64,000 bases of DNA from Anaerolineales bacterium (GCA_037382465.1 JARRPX010000001.1:44117-108116); one strand, 5' to 3'. Positions 16,946-26,655 are shown, counted from the first letter of the stretch. The notes: a model not told the origin generated them from the letters alone. Translations and numbers: made by a program.

Positions 16946-18913
16946 ATGGCTGAAGCCGACAGCAACCTGTTGATCGTGAGTGATACGCATTTGAGCGAGG
17001 GCTTCAGGCCTGAAACCGGAAAATGGTCGCCGAATGAGGATTTCCTGGCCGATAAAGCCTTCGCCGACTTCCTGCGGTTTCACGAAACCCACCGCCGAAA
17101 CGGGCTTCCCTGGAAGCTGATCATCGCCGGGGACGGTTTTGAATTCCTGCAAATTCTCTCATTACCGGCAGCCGATCCGCATGCGTTACAGCGCAAGGTC
17201 ACCCACTACATTCAGGATGAAAATGCCAGCCCATTACGCCATCACGTCGCACTGCCCGAGATGAGAAGGCGGCAAGCGCTTACGCGCCTGGATGAGTCCG
17301 TAGAAGTGATGCAGGAGCGATTCGGCGAAACGCACAGGGTGCTGATTGAACAAGCGCAACGACTGAAAGGTTGGGGAGAAAATATCAATCCTGAACGCCT
17401 CTGGGATTTGGAGCATTTGACAAACGAAATCTGCATCCTGGCCTGCCGGAAGGAACCATACTTGTCGAAAAGCGAACGCAACTACGGATTGGGCACCACG
17501 GAGCCGGAAGCCGTATGGAAATTGGATCGCATCGCCGAGGGCCATCCGATTTTCTTCAGTGCTCTCGCCTGGTTTCTCGATCGGGGGAATTCACTCGTGA
17601 TCATGAAGGGCAACCATGATGTCGAGCTGTTCTGGCCCGGAGTGCAGGAACGAATTCGTGAGCTGATCCTCGATGCCGCGGCAGATTTGCGCCTCTCCGA
17701 TCCTCGCTGGTCGACGGAACCGATCAGCCTTGTTCAGAATTTACCCCAATTGGCTGAGTGGGTGCATAACGACTGCACCTTCGCGCCCTGGATTTACTTC
17801 AAGCCCGGTGTAGCTTACATCGAACACGGCAATCAGTATGAGTTGGCTGATTTCTTCGAAAATTTTCTCTATCCCGTGCTGCAATTCGATCCTCGACGCC
17901 TTCGTCTTCCGCCCGGCGCTTTCTTCGTGCGTTATTTCTTCAACAAAGTCGAAGAGACGTTCCCCTTTGCAGACAATTTGAGACCCATCACGCGTGTCAT
18001 CACCTGGACTTTCAAAAACCGATTAAGGGACATGATACGGTTGTTTACAAAACACGGGCCAGGTTTGTGGAAGTTCGTCAAAGTGCTCGTCTCGCGCAGC
18101 TTCAAGGATTATTTCCGCGATCGACGAAGATCCAGGCTCCGTTATCGCAAGGTGCACAGCGGGGATGAACTGCGCGCCGCCGAAAAATGGCAATCGACAG
18201 CGGATAACTATCACATTTACACCCTCGCCAATCTGGCTCGAGGAAACCTCAGCCTCGAACACCTGGAACGGATTGAAGACGAAGCTTTTGTGAAACGGGT
18301 CACCCCCCTGCGGAAAATCTTTCGCTTTATGGTTGTCGTAGTGCCGCCGCTGCTGATCATTTTGTTCCTTTTGCTTGTCTTTGTAGGGCCGTTCGTCTGG
18401 CAGTTCCTCGTGTCCGCATCTTTCGATATGCTTCTCGACAGTTATCTCAATCATGCGGTCATTTTGGGAATACTGGGCTTCTTGCTCAAATCGATCCTCG
18501 TGCCGCTTATCTTTTCAAAGGATGAGGGAGTCGGAGCGTATGACTATATGTTTGCGGCATCGAAAAAAGTCTGGAAGATTCTATCGGATCCCATGGACGC
18601 CGGATCCGCGCCGGTTGTCAAATATCTCGTCTTCGGACACACGCACGACCCAGACTGCCGCAAAGTGTCCCGGGATCCTTCTTCCCCCTGGTACATCAAC
18701 ACGGGTTCATGGCTACAGCGGGTGGACGAGATCGACAGGTGGGATCAACTTCAACGGGATTATACCTACCTCATGATCGTGGTCGGTGAAGAGACGACTA
18801 CCCCTGGACTGTACCGTTGGAATCCGGCTTCCGCACAACCGGAACGTCTCCGCCTCAGGACCTCGGAACAAAAGCAGAGCGGCGGTCAAAAGATGAAAGG
18901 TGACAGCGCATAA
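16946..18913 (+). CDS. Calcineurin-like metallophosphoesterase with C-terminal membrane helices
   Basis: A 655-residue protein from the ATG at 16946 (MAEADSNLLIVSDTHLSEG); a purine-rich GGCGGGG precedes it, and the frame upstream lacks a convincing start. The metallophosphoesterase motifs are in order: SDTHLSEG, AGDGFEF, MKGNHDVELFW and FGHTHDPDC. Between the third and fourth motifs is a long insert with a highly basic stretch (RDRRRSRLRYRK) and two hydrophobic segments around 450-540. It is thus a membrane-anchored phosphoesterase, much longer than UDP-2,3-diacylglucosamine hydrolases. Substrate unknown. It faces the membrane-protein gene at 19005 across a strong terminator. Confidence 0.85.
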   Translation: MAEADSNLLIVSDTHLSEGFRPETGKWSPNEDFLADKAFADFLRFHETHRRNGLPWKLIIAGDGFEFLQILSLPAADPHALQRKVTHYIQDENASPLRHHVALPEMRRRQALTRLDESVEVMQERFGETHRVLIEQAQRLKGWGENINPERLWDLEHLTNEICILACRKEPYLSKSERNYGLGTTEPEAVWKLDRIAEGHPIFFSALAWFLDRGNSLVIMKGNHDVELFWPGVQERIRELILDAAADLRLSDPRWSTEPISLVQNLPQLAEWVHNDCTFAPWIYFKPGVAYIEHGNQYELADFFENFLYPVLQFDPRRLRLPPGAFFVRYFFNKVEETFPFADNLRPITRVITWTFKNRLRDMIRLFTKHGPGLWKFVKVLVSRSFKDYFRDRRRSRLRYRKVHSGDELRAAEKWQSTADNYHIYTLANLARGNLSLEHLERIEDEAFVKRVTPLRKIFRFMVVVVPPLLIILFLLLVFVGPFVWQFLVSASFDMLLDSYLNHAVILGILGFLLKSILVPLIFSKDEGVGAYDYMFAASKKVWKILSDPMDAGSAPVVKYLVFGHTHDPDCRKVSRDPSSPWYINTGSWLQRVDEIDRWDQLQRDYTYLMIVVGEETTTPGLYRWNPASAQPERLRLRTSEQKQSGGQKMKGDSA

Positions 18914-18938
18914 CACCGATTGAAGGGTGTTATGCGCT
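18905..18938. terminator. Bidirectional terminator between convergent genes
   Basis: Perfect 13-bp arms (18905-18917 and 18926-18938, AGCGCATAACACC with complement) flank an 8-nt loop. The left arm overlaps the stop codon of the metallophosphoesterase. No long T-run follows on either side. Confidence 0.6.
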
Positions 18939-19004
18939 GCGGATGACGGCGCTCGGATCTCGTTAACGGCTCAAATCCAGATTCGGACTTGAAGTGCGCT
19001 GTGA

Positions 19005-19898
19005 CTACGCGCTTTCGGCTGCGATCAAGTTGCGATAAGCCAAAGTCCAAGAACCGGTGACAAAAGTGCGTACGATGCCGTTGGCGACCAACAAGACCGG
19101 CAGGTAGAGCAGGATGCCGATGATGGTGTTGGTAAAGCTGGCGAGTTCGTGGCCGTTGACCAGGTTGATGATCAGGGGCAAGACCATCAGAGCGATGGGG
19201 ATCATCAAAATCAATCCGGCAATGAATCCACCGACGCCCAGGACCAGGCCTACCAGGATGATCTCCCCGGGATTCGTGCGCGCGACTTCCCAGGATCGTT
19301 TGAAAGAGCTCATGATGTCGAGTTCTTCAACGATCACCGCGACCTGCGTCAGCATGGTGTAAATCGAGAGCAGGATCATCAAAGGAATCAACAAGCATAC
19401 GAGCGGGAGCAGGCAGAGCAATCCGATGCCCAAAGTCAGGACGGAGAACAAGGTTCCACCAATGATCCCTGCGATCACGATCACCAGAATCCCTAATCCA
19501 ATGATGAGTTGGATTGCCATCAGCTTCCAGAAATGACGGATTCCCTGGCGGAAGGATCTGGCCAACGTGGGGGCTTCGCCCATATCGGCCATCTGAAAGC
19601 CGGAGATCAAACCGCCGTTGCCGATCGCCGAGAGCGCCCAGAAAATGATCGCCAGCAGGATTATCACGCAGGTGGCGACGACGGCGATGGTGATCCAGGT
19701 TTCCTCCGGAACACTCTGTATCCAGTTTTCGATTCGGGGGAAGTCACCCTCGTTGAAGCGGTACTCCATTCTGGGGCCCGCGTTTCCCGACCCCTGACCG
19801 CTGCTTCCGGAACAGTTCGCCAGGATACCCAGTACCCAGAGCCCTTTATTCTTCCAGGTAACTTCCCATGCGCGTTTGAAAATGTTTGCGATATCCAT
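19005..19898 (-). CDS. Multi-spanning membrane protein (GDPD membrane domain/DUF-like)
   Basis: A 297-residue membrane protein. The start at 19898 (MDIANIFKRAWEVTWKNKGL) is chosen because AAAGGA lies 6-7 nt upstream; an earlier ATG five codons before is part of that signal. It has six or so hydrophobic helices and two copies of the pattern FKRAWEVTWKN / FKRSWEVARTNP, typical of the glycerophosphodiesterase-associated membrane domain and similar DUF families. There is no phosphodiesterase domain. A soluble loop rich in Gly and Ser follows the first helix. Function unknown. Monocistronic. Confidence 0.75.
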   Translation of the reverse strand: MDIANIFKRAWEVTWKNKGLWVLGILANCSGSSGQGSGNAGPRMEYRFNEGDFPRIENWIQSVPEETWITIAVVATCVIILLAIIFWALSAIGNGGLISGFQMADMGEAPTLARSFRQGIRHFWKLMAIQLIIGLGILVIVIAGIIGGTLFSVLTLGIGLLCLLPLVCLLIPLMILLSIYTMLTQVAVIVEELDIMSSFKRSWEVARTNPGEIILVGLVLGVGGFIAGLILMIPIALMVLPLIINLVNGHELASFTNTIIGILLYLPVLLVANGIVRTFVTGSWTLAYRNLIAAESA

Positions 19899-20361
19899 AT
19901 GTTTTCCTTTCATGAACGTCGTTCGTGTATAGGATGATGCTACAGTAGAAAGTGCGGTTTCTTTCCTTTTTGGTCCCTCATTAACCTGACAATAATCCTA
20001 CGCAGCGGTTCGTTCGTAGATTTATAGGACGATCTTGATTTTTTAGAATCTACTGCTGTTCGACGATGTCGCGCGAATTTTCAACTCTGGCATTGATGCG
20101 AGTGCATTGCTTTATAATAAACGGAAGCAAGAAGACGTATGCAGAATGGATAACATCTTTCACGCACATTCAGGTTTGGGGGTGTCTTACCTCTCCCTTT
20201 TCTTGATCTGAGAAGCAGTATGGTGAGATACGAAAACGAGCATATTGGTTTTAGGAATCATATTTCGTGTCTGGCAATGGGCTTGATTTACTGCCGGTAC
20301 ATACATTGTAAAGCGTAAAGCGCGGACGTGCGATATCGTGCGTTCATCGAGGAGGCAGACG
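19899..20361. other. Intergenic region with candidate promoters for the kinase operon
   Basis: No gene is supported here. A perfect TATAAT lies at 20113-20118, but no good -35 at the right distance. Closer to the kinase gene, TTGATT (20283-20288) is followed after 18 bp by TGTAAA, about 50 bp before the start at 20362. Either could drive the two-component operon. Confidence 0.3.
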
Positions 20362-21669
20362 ATGCCCGATGGATCGGGAACGCAAACTGGTGCCTGGGCG
20401 GCCAGAGAGCTGCAGGCCTGGCGCGAGCGTACGCTGCGCAAGATTCTGATCGCCATACTGGTTGCGGGTGTCATCCCCATCACACTCACGTTGTATAGAG
20501 CTTACCAAGTCCCCCATCACCGTTCCGCCGCTGCGAGCGCTGTATTGGCATATCTCCTGGTGATCCTCCTGCTCGTGTTGAAGCGGCTTCCGCACAGCGT
20601 CAGGGGTTGGGGGATGTTGTTGGGCGGATATGTGCTTGCCGCGGAAACACTGGTCGCAGGCGGAATGATCGGCAACGGACGTTTGGTGCTGGTCGCTATT
20701 CCAGTGGCGGCGATCGTGTTGATCGATGTGCGTTCGGGCGTCGTGGCTGCCGGACTTAGCTGGCTCCTGTACATCGGCTACACCATCGGTGCATCTCAGG
20801 ATGCCTTCGCGCAGTGGATGGTCAATCCCAATCCTGCACTGTCCCCTTTCACCTGGGTTTTTGAAATCATCGCTTTTACGGCGATGTTGACCGTATTTAC
20901 GCTTCACGTTGCGTTGATCGTTCAAGTACAGGGCAGACTGCTCCTGCGCGTGGAGCGTGCAGCGGTGGCGCTGGATGCGGCCCGGGCGCGTGTTTCTACG
21001 GCGCGCGAACAGGAGCGTCGAACCGTCGCCGGGCATCTGCACGATGGCCCCGTTCAGGATTTGATCGCCTTGAGTTACCAGCTCAGCGATTATCGAGATC
21101 GATCGCAAGACAAGCTCCTGAGGAATGCACTGGAGCAGACGGTGCGGGAGGTCCATCGGATCATGCGAACCGTACGTGATGCCTGCAGCAGGTTGCGCTC
21201 CGGTGGATTGGATGCAATGGGGTTGGAAGCTTCGATGGCGGAACACGCCACGCGGTTGATGGAGAAGAAAGACTTAACGGTAAACCTCGATGTACCCGAA
21301 AACCGTACTCTGGCGGACGACTCCGTCGCTACGGCGCTGTTGTCGACGTATAAAGAGGCCGTGAACAATGCGGCAAAACACTCCGGTACCCGCGAAGTGT
21401 GGGTGAGACTTCGCCTGGACGAAGACCAATATGAACTGGAAGTGCGGGATGAGGGGCAGGGTTTTACCGTGCCGAAACACCTCGACGCGATGGAACTGGA
21501 GGGGCATTACGGTCTGGTGATGATGAAAGAACGCCTGGAGAAAGCGGGAGGTCACCTGGAGGTGCATTCGGAATCAGGACGCGGGACGACGGTCCGCGCC
21601 TGGGGGCGTTATGAAGGAATCTCATCCGCGACCGATGGAATTCCCAACGAAATTGAACTCGATGCGTGA
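20362..21669 (+). CDS. NarL-type sensor histidine kinase (HisKA_3)
   Basis: A 435-residue kinase from the ATG at 20362 (MPDGSGTQTGAW), preceded by GAGGAGG with 6 nt spacing. The N-terminal half has about six membrane helices and little periplasmic sequence, so it is probably an intramembrane or redox/lipid sensor. The dimerisation motif REQERRTVAGHLHDGPVQDL holds the phospho-His. The ATPase has N-box KEAVNNAAKHSG, G1 DEGQGF and a G2-type EYGL-like segment GHYGLVMMKERLEKAGG, then SGRGTTV. It is followed after 36 bp by its likely cognate response regulator. Signal unknown. Confidence 0.9.
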   Translation: MPDGSGTQTGAWAARELQAWRERTLRKILIAILVAGVIPITLTLYRAYQVPHHRSAAASAVLAYLLVILLLVLKRLPHSVRGWGMLLGGYVLAAETLVAGGMIGNGRLVLVAIPVAAIVLIDVRSGVVAAGLSWLLYIGYTIGASQDAFAQWMVNPNPALSPFTWVFEIIAFTAMLTVFTLHVALIVQVQGRLLLRVERAAVALDAARARVSTAREQERRTVAGHLHDGPVQDLIALSYQLSDYRDRSQDKLLRNALEQTVREVHRIMRTVRDACSRLRSGGLDAMGLEASMAEHATRLMEKKDLTVNLDVPENRTLADDSVATALLSTYKEAVNNAAKHSGTREVWVRLRLDEDQYELEVRDEGQGFTVPKHLDAMELEGHYGLVMMKERLEKAGGHLEVHSESGRGTTVRAWGRYEGISSATDGIPNEIELDA

Positions 21670-21705
21670 CTGCAATCAAACGACGTCGAGCGGCGAGGTG
21701 CATGA

Positions 21706-22353
21706 ATGAACATTCGTGTCGTGTTGGCAGACGATCATCCGGCGATCCGCGCCGGCATTCGGGCCAGGCTGGATCAAGCGGACGATATCGAGGTTGTCGG
21801 TGAAGCCGGTGACGGCCTCGAGGCATTGAAGATGATCGACGAGCTGCGGCCTGACGTTGTGCTGCTCGACTGCCGGCTGCCAGAAATGCCAGGATGGCAG
21901 GTGGCAACAGAGGTCCGCAAGAAGAACATCCCGACAAACGTCGTCGCGCTGAGCGCGTTCAAAGAAGATCAGGAAATTTTCAGCATGCTCCAGGCCGGTG
22001 CAAAAGGTTATATCTTGAAAGAAGAAGCCCTGGATACCGTGGAGCGTGCGGTACGGCAGGTAGTGCAGGGCGACGAGTGGTACAGCATGCAGGTCGTGCG
22101 TAAAGTGGCTGCCTGGGCGCGCGGCGAAAGGGAAAGGCCGGTTCTGGCGGATTTGACGCCGCGCGAGATCGAGGTGCTCGGATTGCTCGGAAGGGGGTTG
22201 GATAACGGTGAAATCGCTGCCGAATTGTGCGTCAGCGTGCAGACGATCAAGAACTACGTGCACTGCATCTACAGCAAGCTGGGGGTCAACAACCGCGTAG
22301 CGGCGGCAAAGATCGCCGTCCAGTTGGGGTTGGATCAGGAAGTCCAGGAATAA
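21706..22353 (+). CDS. NarL/FixJ-type response regulator
   Basis: A 215-residue regulator. The receiver domain has the acidic pair (VVLADDH), phospho-Asp in VVLLDCRLPE, the switch residue in VVALSAF, and Lys in GAKGYILKEEAL. The LuxR helix-turn-helix reads LTPREIEVLGLLGRGLDNGE, then SVQTIKNYVHCIYSKLGVNN. It is encoded directly after the HisKA_3 kinase and is its probable partner. Targets unknown. The receiver is closely similar to the HTH-less receiver at 23441-23890. Confidence 0.9.
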   Translation: MNIRVVLADDHPAIRAGIRARLDQADDIEVVGEAGDGLEALKMIDELRPDVVLLDCRLPEMPGWQVATEVRKKNIPTNVVALSAFKEDQEIFSMLQAGAKGYILKEEALDTVERAVRQVVQGDEWYSMQVVRKVAAWARGERERPVLADLTPREIEVLGLLGRGLDNGEIAAELCVSVQTIKNYVHCIYSKLGVNNRVAAAKIAVQLGLDQEVQE

Positions 22354-22558
22354 AAGTACCGTCGTACTGGGTGAAATCCCTACGCGTGTACCTACAGACC
22401 GTTCCATCTTTGATCTACCATCCTATTTGAATTTCCCAGCGCGGCATGGATTTGAACTCGCCGGAACGTTATCGATCAACGCTCCTTGGGCGGAAATTAC
22501 ACGAACTCCATTGACGGCGAATGCGCGTGCCGCTTCCGGGATGAAATGGGGAGGAGCA

Positions 22559-23251
22559 ATGAGTGCCGAAGCCATCAAGCCGTCGAACGAAAAACGTGTA
22601 GAGAACGCTGCATCAAGTGATTCGGACCTTACGCATGCCGAGGTGCAGCGTGACAACACCAAACGAGGTATCGGCGGTTGCCTTCTATACCCGCTTATGC
22701 TGCTCATCGTACAGCCGATTCTATTTCTGAGTATGTTGAACTCAGTCTCGACGACGTCATATCCGTCGAAGCGCGAAGTGATCTGGCCGTACATGATTTA
22801 CGATCTTTTACTGCTCGCTGCGGTAATCGTTCTCCTGGTTCTCTTTGTAAAGAAGTCGGATATCTTGCCGGCGATGTTCGTTCTGTTCTTGATTATCTTT
22901 TCGATTTTGTCGACTCTGTCGGCAAACCTTTTCTGGCGATTTCCGGAAGCGAGAGTGGCCGGGCGAGGAGATCCAATGCTCAGCCAGATGGTAATGCTTT
23001 TCCAGACTCTGCTCCTCGTGCCGTATTTCGTGCTCGATGATCGCGTCCGCAACACGTTCGTGACAGATCTTGCAGCAGATTCCACACTGGGAATCATTAC
23101 CAGGCCTCTTCTTCCCGTGGCCTCAGGTCTCTATGGTTGGCTGGCGGGCCTTGGGAAAAAAGTTTACGTGTTCGCCATCGTTTTTGTGATTGCAGTTTTT
23201 ATGTTTGGTTATGCTGTGGATTCGATCGTGCTGCACGGCTTTATTGAGTAA
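22559..23251 (+). CDS. DUF2569-like membrane protein
   Basis: A 230-residue protein. The start at 22559 (MSAEAIKPSNEKRV) follows GGGGAGGAG closely; the frame is open further upstream but without a ribosome site. After a hydrophilic N-terminus of about 40 residues come GIGGCLLYPLMLLIVQPI, WPYMIYDLLLLAAVIVLLVL and a short KKSD loop with two further helices, in the DUF2569 order. The C-terminal part adds a fifth helix (VYVFAIVFVIAVFMFGYAV). It lies between two response-regulator genes on the same strand. Function unknown. Confidence 0.65.
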   Translation: MSAEAIKPSNEKRVENAASSDSDLTHAEVQRDNTKRGIGGCLLYPLMLLIVQPILFLSMLNSVSTTSYPSKREVIWPYMIYDLLLLAAVIVLLVLFVKKSDILPAMFVLFLIIFSILSTLSANLFWRFPEARVAGRGDPMLSQMVMLFQTLLLVPYFVLDDRVRNTFVTDLAADSTLGIITRPLLPVASGLYGWLAGLGKKVYVFAIVFVIAVFMFGYAVDSIVLHGFIE

Positions 23252-23440
23252 ATACGAATATGCGTCCACTGGGGCGAAAGATTCTACAGGTGGGAATCGA
23301 TGTCGCCGTTTCGCGGTGGAGCAAATGGCTGAAAGAGTCAATATCAACGTGTTATCAGGCGTTCGAACCGGCGAGGTGACGACGATAGCGGTCATGCAAG
23401 GGTGGTGCGGACCAAAGAATGGAATGCGGCACAGGAAGTG

Positions 23441-23890
23441 ATGAAAATCCGCATATTGCTGGTCGACGATCATGCAGGAGTGCGTCAGGGAATCCGCAAG
23501 GCGCTGGACAGTGCGCCTCGGCTGCAGGTGATCGCGGAGGCGGCGACCGGCGCGGAAGCGCTGCGGTTGGTCGAACGAATGAATCCTGATGTGATCTTGC
23601 TGGATTGCAAACTGCCGGACATCTCGGGCCCTGAGGTGGCGCGAAGAATCCGAGATCGCGGGCTGTCGACGAGGGTCTTGGCGATGAGCGCATTCCAGGA
23701 TGAGGAATACGTCTGGGGCATGTTGCGCGCTGGCGCGAAAGGATACCTGCTGAAAGAGGAAGCCCTGGAGGAGGTCGTTGCTGCCGTTCAGTCCGTTGCA
23801 AGCGGCGAGGCGTGGTACAGCCGGGGCGTGATGGATAAGGTAATTGGTTATAGCAAGAACAACGGATTATCGGACAATTCTCTCGAATGA
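23441..23890 (+). CDS. Stand-alone response-regulator receiver protein (no HTH)
   Basis: A 149-residue protein from the ATG at 23441 (MKIRILLVDDHAGVRQGI), preceded by CAGGAAG. The receiver motifs are intact: VDDH, phospho-Asp in VILLDCKLPDI, VLAMSAF and GAKGYLLKEEAL. It is a close paralogue of the receiver at 21706-22353 through EEALEEVVAAVQSVASGEAWYS, but the LuxR DNA-binding domain is absent. After VMDKVIGYSKN the frame stops; the following sequence does not encode an HTH in another frame that I can see. It may act by protein contact or as a phosphate sink, or be a truncated regulator. Confidence 0.8.
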   Translation: MKIRILLVDDHAGVRQGIRKALDSAPRLQVIAEAATGAEALRLVERMNPDVILLDCKLPDISGPEVARRIRDRGLSTRVLAMSAFQDEEYVWGMLRAGAKGYLLKEEALEEVVAAVQSVASGEAWYSRGVMDKVIGYSKNNGLSDNSLE

Positions 23891-23968
23891 GTGATCTGGA
23901 ATCGTATGAGTGCAGATGAGAGTTCACGAGGGCAAGGCACTTCATGAATCAACCGGGAGTCTGAGTAC

Positions 23969-25177
23969 ATGAAAGACACATTTGTATTGAGTGGACTTTG
24001 TATCTTTATCAGTCTATTGATGCTATCGCCGTTGCTCGTAATTGGTTTCCTTCTATTGCGTAAAAAGGGATTGATCAATGTCAAATTCCCCCGGGGCGGT
24101 AACCTGAAACGCTTGTTCCTGATTTTAGGGATGATCGTCCTCGGCATAGGCGTCTTCGCAGTAGTCGCCGAACACCTCCAGGACGCAAGTACCTTTCGCA
24201 AAGGTCTTCAGGCTTGTCAGAGCGGAAATTTCCTGACCGCAGTGGATGACTACGATGGCATTATCTATTCTTCAAGATTTACAGACATCGGTAACTTCGT
24301 CAATAAAGCCATGGAAGAGAAGGTTTCGTGTTTTGAACAGATGGCTGCTTCGAGTAAACAGGACGGGGACTTAGGTATGGCTCTCGTCGCATACCTTGGG
24401 TTGATTGGAACCAGCGATGACGAAGCCATTATCGAATCCTCCGGTTCAGAAATCGAAACGATCTTGATTGAAAATGATCCCGCCGACCTTGCGAATCTGG
24501 AATTGTGTGACTCGATCGAGCTTCTTTCCGAAGGCCAATGGGTTCCTCAACCGGCCACCCGGCTTCCTCCAGTCTACCTGGCTTGTGGGCAGGTCTATCT
24601 GCAAGAAGGCGAGGATTACCAATCGGCGATCGAAACGTATCAATTCGTAATGGATCGATACCCGTATTCAGAAGAAGCATCATTGGCCGCGGACGAGCTT
24701 GAGTCGACGATCTACGCGTCCAGCCTGGACACCGGCGAATATGGGAAGTCTCTCATTCGAGAATCATGGGAAGCGGTGTGCAATGGTAAGCCTGCGATTT
24801 CGCCCGCTGTAGGCCTGTCAGATCGCGAGTTCGGCAAGCTTTGGTTTGGAGGATCTGAATTCGAGTTGCCATCTGATATGCAGGCAGCAAGTCCCGGTGA
24901 GTTTCAGTATGCGATTTGTGTCGAGCGGGGAGTTGAGATCATCGAAACGTGCATTTACGCCGGTGGAACGTCCGTATCCAGAGGGCGGCACTGGCTCAAG
25001 GTCAGCATTCGGGATGTTCTCACCGCTGAAATCGTCAAAACGAGGACTTTCTCCGGATCAGATCCTCGAGGATGCCCGCAGTCGATTTCACAGGGCTACA
25101 ATCTCAACGGAAGCCGGCCGTCAGACTCATTGGCCTTTGACTGGGTGATGGAGAATCTAAGGGGGATCGTTCGATGA
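23969..25177 (+). CDS. Membrane-anchored TPR-like protein, function unknown
   Basis: A 402-residue protein with two N-terminal membrane helices (about residues 7-31 and 49-67) and a large outward or cytoplasmic domain. The middle contains helical repeats of tetratricopeptide type, best seen in VYLACGQVYLQEGEDYQSAI followed by YQFVMDRYPYSEEASLAADE. Several Cys residues (QACQSG, VSCFEQ, LELCDS, CVERG, ETCIYAG) are spread through it. The C-terminal third, with WLKVSIRDVLTAEIVKTRTF, looks like a beta-rich domain. It overlaps the next gene (LRR lipoprotein) by 4 nt, so they form a pair. I do not recognise a named family. Confidence 0.75.
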   Translation: MKDTFVLSGLCIFISLLMLSPLLVIGFLLLRKKGLINVKFPRGGNLKRLFLILGMIVLGIGVFAVVAEHLQDASTFRKGLQACQSGNFLTAVDDYDGIIYSSRFTDIGNFVNKAMEEKVSCFEQMAASSKQDGDLGMALVAYLGLIGTSDDEAIIESSGSEIETILIENDPADLANLELCDSIELLSEGQWVPQPATRLPPVYLACGQVYLQEGEDYQSAIETYQFVMDRYPYSEEASLAADELESTIYASSLDTGEYGKSLIRESWEAVCNGKPAISPAVGLSDREFGKLWFGGSEFELPSDMQAASPGEFQYAICVERGVEIIETCIYAGGTSVSRGRHWLKVSIRDVLTAEIVKTRTFSGSDPRGCPQSISQGYNLNGSRPSDSLAFDWVMENLRGIVR

Positions 25178-26361
25178 GAATTTCTACTCGAACGTATAAG
25201 TTTTTCATCGCCACAAGTATGACTTTCTGTATTTTTATTATGACTGCTTGTGAGAATTCCGGATCGGGCGGGCCAATCGTGGCCAGCTCAAGCACACCGG
25301 AAGATGAAATATCACGACCAACAGCATGGGTCGTCGACTCCAGCGAAAGCGAAGGCCCCGAATCCTTGATTCTGCACGGCGATCCATTGATGATCTTCCC
25401 ATCCGAAGTCTTGCAAATGACGGATCTCAAGGAATTGGATCTGGAAGGTAACGATCTGATCGAAATTCCTTCTGCTATCGGTCGATTGGAAAAACTGGAA
25501 AAATTAGTCCTGTCCTATAACCTTTTTGGTGAACTGCCGCCTGATATCGGACAGTTGAAGAATTTAAAAACATTGGTCCTATCCAACACCCCTTTTCTTT
25601 CGAAATTGCCGCCCGAGATCGGGTTGCTTGAAAGCCTTGAAGAATTGAATCTGGAAGAATCGGCGCTGCGGGAACTGCCGCCGGAAATCGGGCAATTGCG
25701 AAATTTGCGCATCCTGAATCTGCGTGATTGCCAACTGAGGGCGCTGCCGCCGGAAATCGGTCAGCTCGAAAACCTGGAAACACTCATTATAAGTGAAAAT
25801 CTATTTTCGAAATTTCCCATCGAAGTCACACAACTTAACAGACTACGTGAACTGGATCTGGCGAGCAATCAGATAACTGATATGCCCCCTGAAATTGCCG
25901 GGCTCGAAAGCCTGGAAATCCTCCTTGCGGACAACAACTCGCTTCAAGAAGTGCCGGCAGAAATCGGCTCATTGTTGAATCTGAAAGTGCTGGATCTGAC
26001 CGCGATCGATGCGCGAACCGTGCCACCGGAGATCGGCCAACTGACTCAACTGCGCTCGATGACGATAGCCTGGAGCATGCTTTCGGAGCTTCCGCCGGAG
26101 ATCGGCCAGCTCACTAACCTGGAGCAGTTGAATCTCAGCGGTGATTTGCTGACCACATTGCCGGCCGAGATCGGCGAATTGACTCGGCTGAAGTCCCTGG
26201 ACGTGTCCAGCAACATGATCGAGGTCTTGCCGCCCGAACTGGGGCGGCTTCAAGCGCTCGAATCGTTGATTCTGTACGGCAACTTCGTCAACGCCGTGCC
26301 GCCGGAGATTTGCCAGATTCCGGGATTGCTGATCGATCCGGCGTCGTTGTGCGAAAGTTGA
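25174..26361 (+). CDS. Leucine-rich repeat lipoprotein
   Basis: A 395-residue lipoprotein (signal peptide with lipobox MTAC, Cys about 26). After a short linker it consists of about twelve 23-residue leucine-rich repeats of the form LPPEIGQLxNLxxLxLxxN, from about residue 75 to 385. Several repeats are almost identical, so the DNA contains local direct repeats. Such bacterial LRR proteins bind proteins or peptides. Its start overlaps the stop of the TPR-like gene by 4 nt (ATGA), which suggests a joint surface role. The ligand is unknown. Confidence 0.85.
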   Translation: MRISTRTYKFFIATSMTFCIFIMTACENSGSGGPIVASSSTPEDEISRPTAWVVDSSESEGPESLILHGDPLMIFPSEVLQMTDLKELDLEGNDLIEIPSAIGRLEKLEKLVLSYNLFGELPPDIGQLKNLKTLVLSNTPFLSKLPPEIGLLESLEELNLEESALRELPPEIGQLRNLRILNLRDCQLRALPPEIGQLENLETLIISENLFSKFPIEVTQLNRLRELDLASNQITDMPPEIAGLESLEILLADNNSLQEVPAEIGSLLNLKVLDLTAIDARTVPPEIGQLTQLRSMTIAWSMLSELPPEIGQLTNLEQLNLSGDLLTTLPAEIGELTRLKSLDVSSNMIEVLPPELGRLQALESLILYGNFVNAVPPEICQIPGLLIDPASLCES

Positions 26362-26445
26362 GTTCGCTTTAACCGGATTTCATTCGTTGCATGAACGTGC
26401 AGGTAGATGACTAACCACAAAACCGAACACTAAGGAGGGAAATCG

Positions 26446-26655
26446 ATGCGTTGCCGAAAATGTGGAAGGATGTTTGAAGAATCGATCATGATCGGTGGAG
26501 GCGCAGTCCAAGTCGCAATCTGTGGCGTCTGTCCAGCGAACAACGTGTACACCATTTGCAGCAACTGTGCCGATCTGGAACAGGTCAAGCGATCCGCGTG
26601 TCCGCAGTGCGGGGCTAAAAATATGTGGCAAATCCGCAGTGTAGATCCACGCTGA
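26446..26655 (+). CDS. Small zinc-ribbon protein
   Basis: A 69-residue protein with three CxxC-type pairs: MRCRKCGRMF, CGVCPAN with CSNC, and CPQCGAKN near the end. This is enough ligands for two zinc sites. The start has a strong ribosome site (AAGGAGGG). It opens a run of small co-directional genes up to 29988. Zinc-ribbon proteins of this size often bind protein or RNA partners; a specific role cannot be given. Confidence 0.75.
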   Translation: MRCRKCGRMFEESIMIGGGAVQVAICGVCPANNVYTICSNCADLEQVKRSACPQCGAKNMWQIRSVDPR

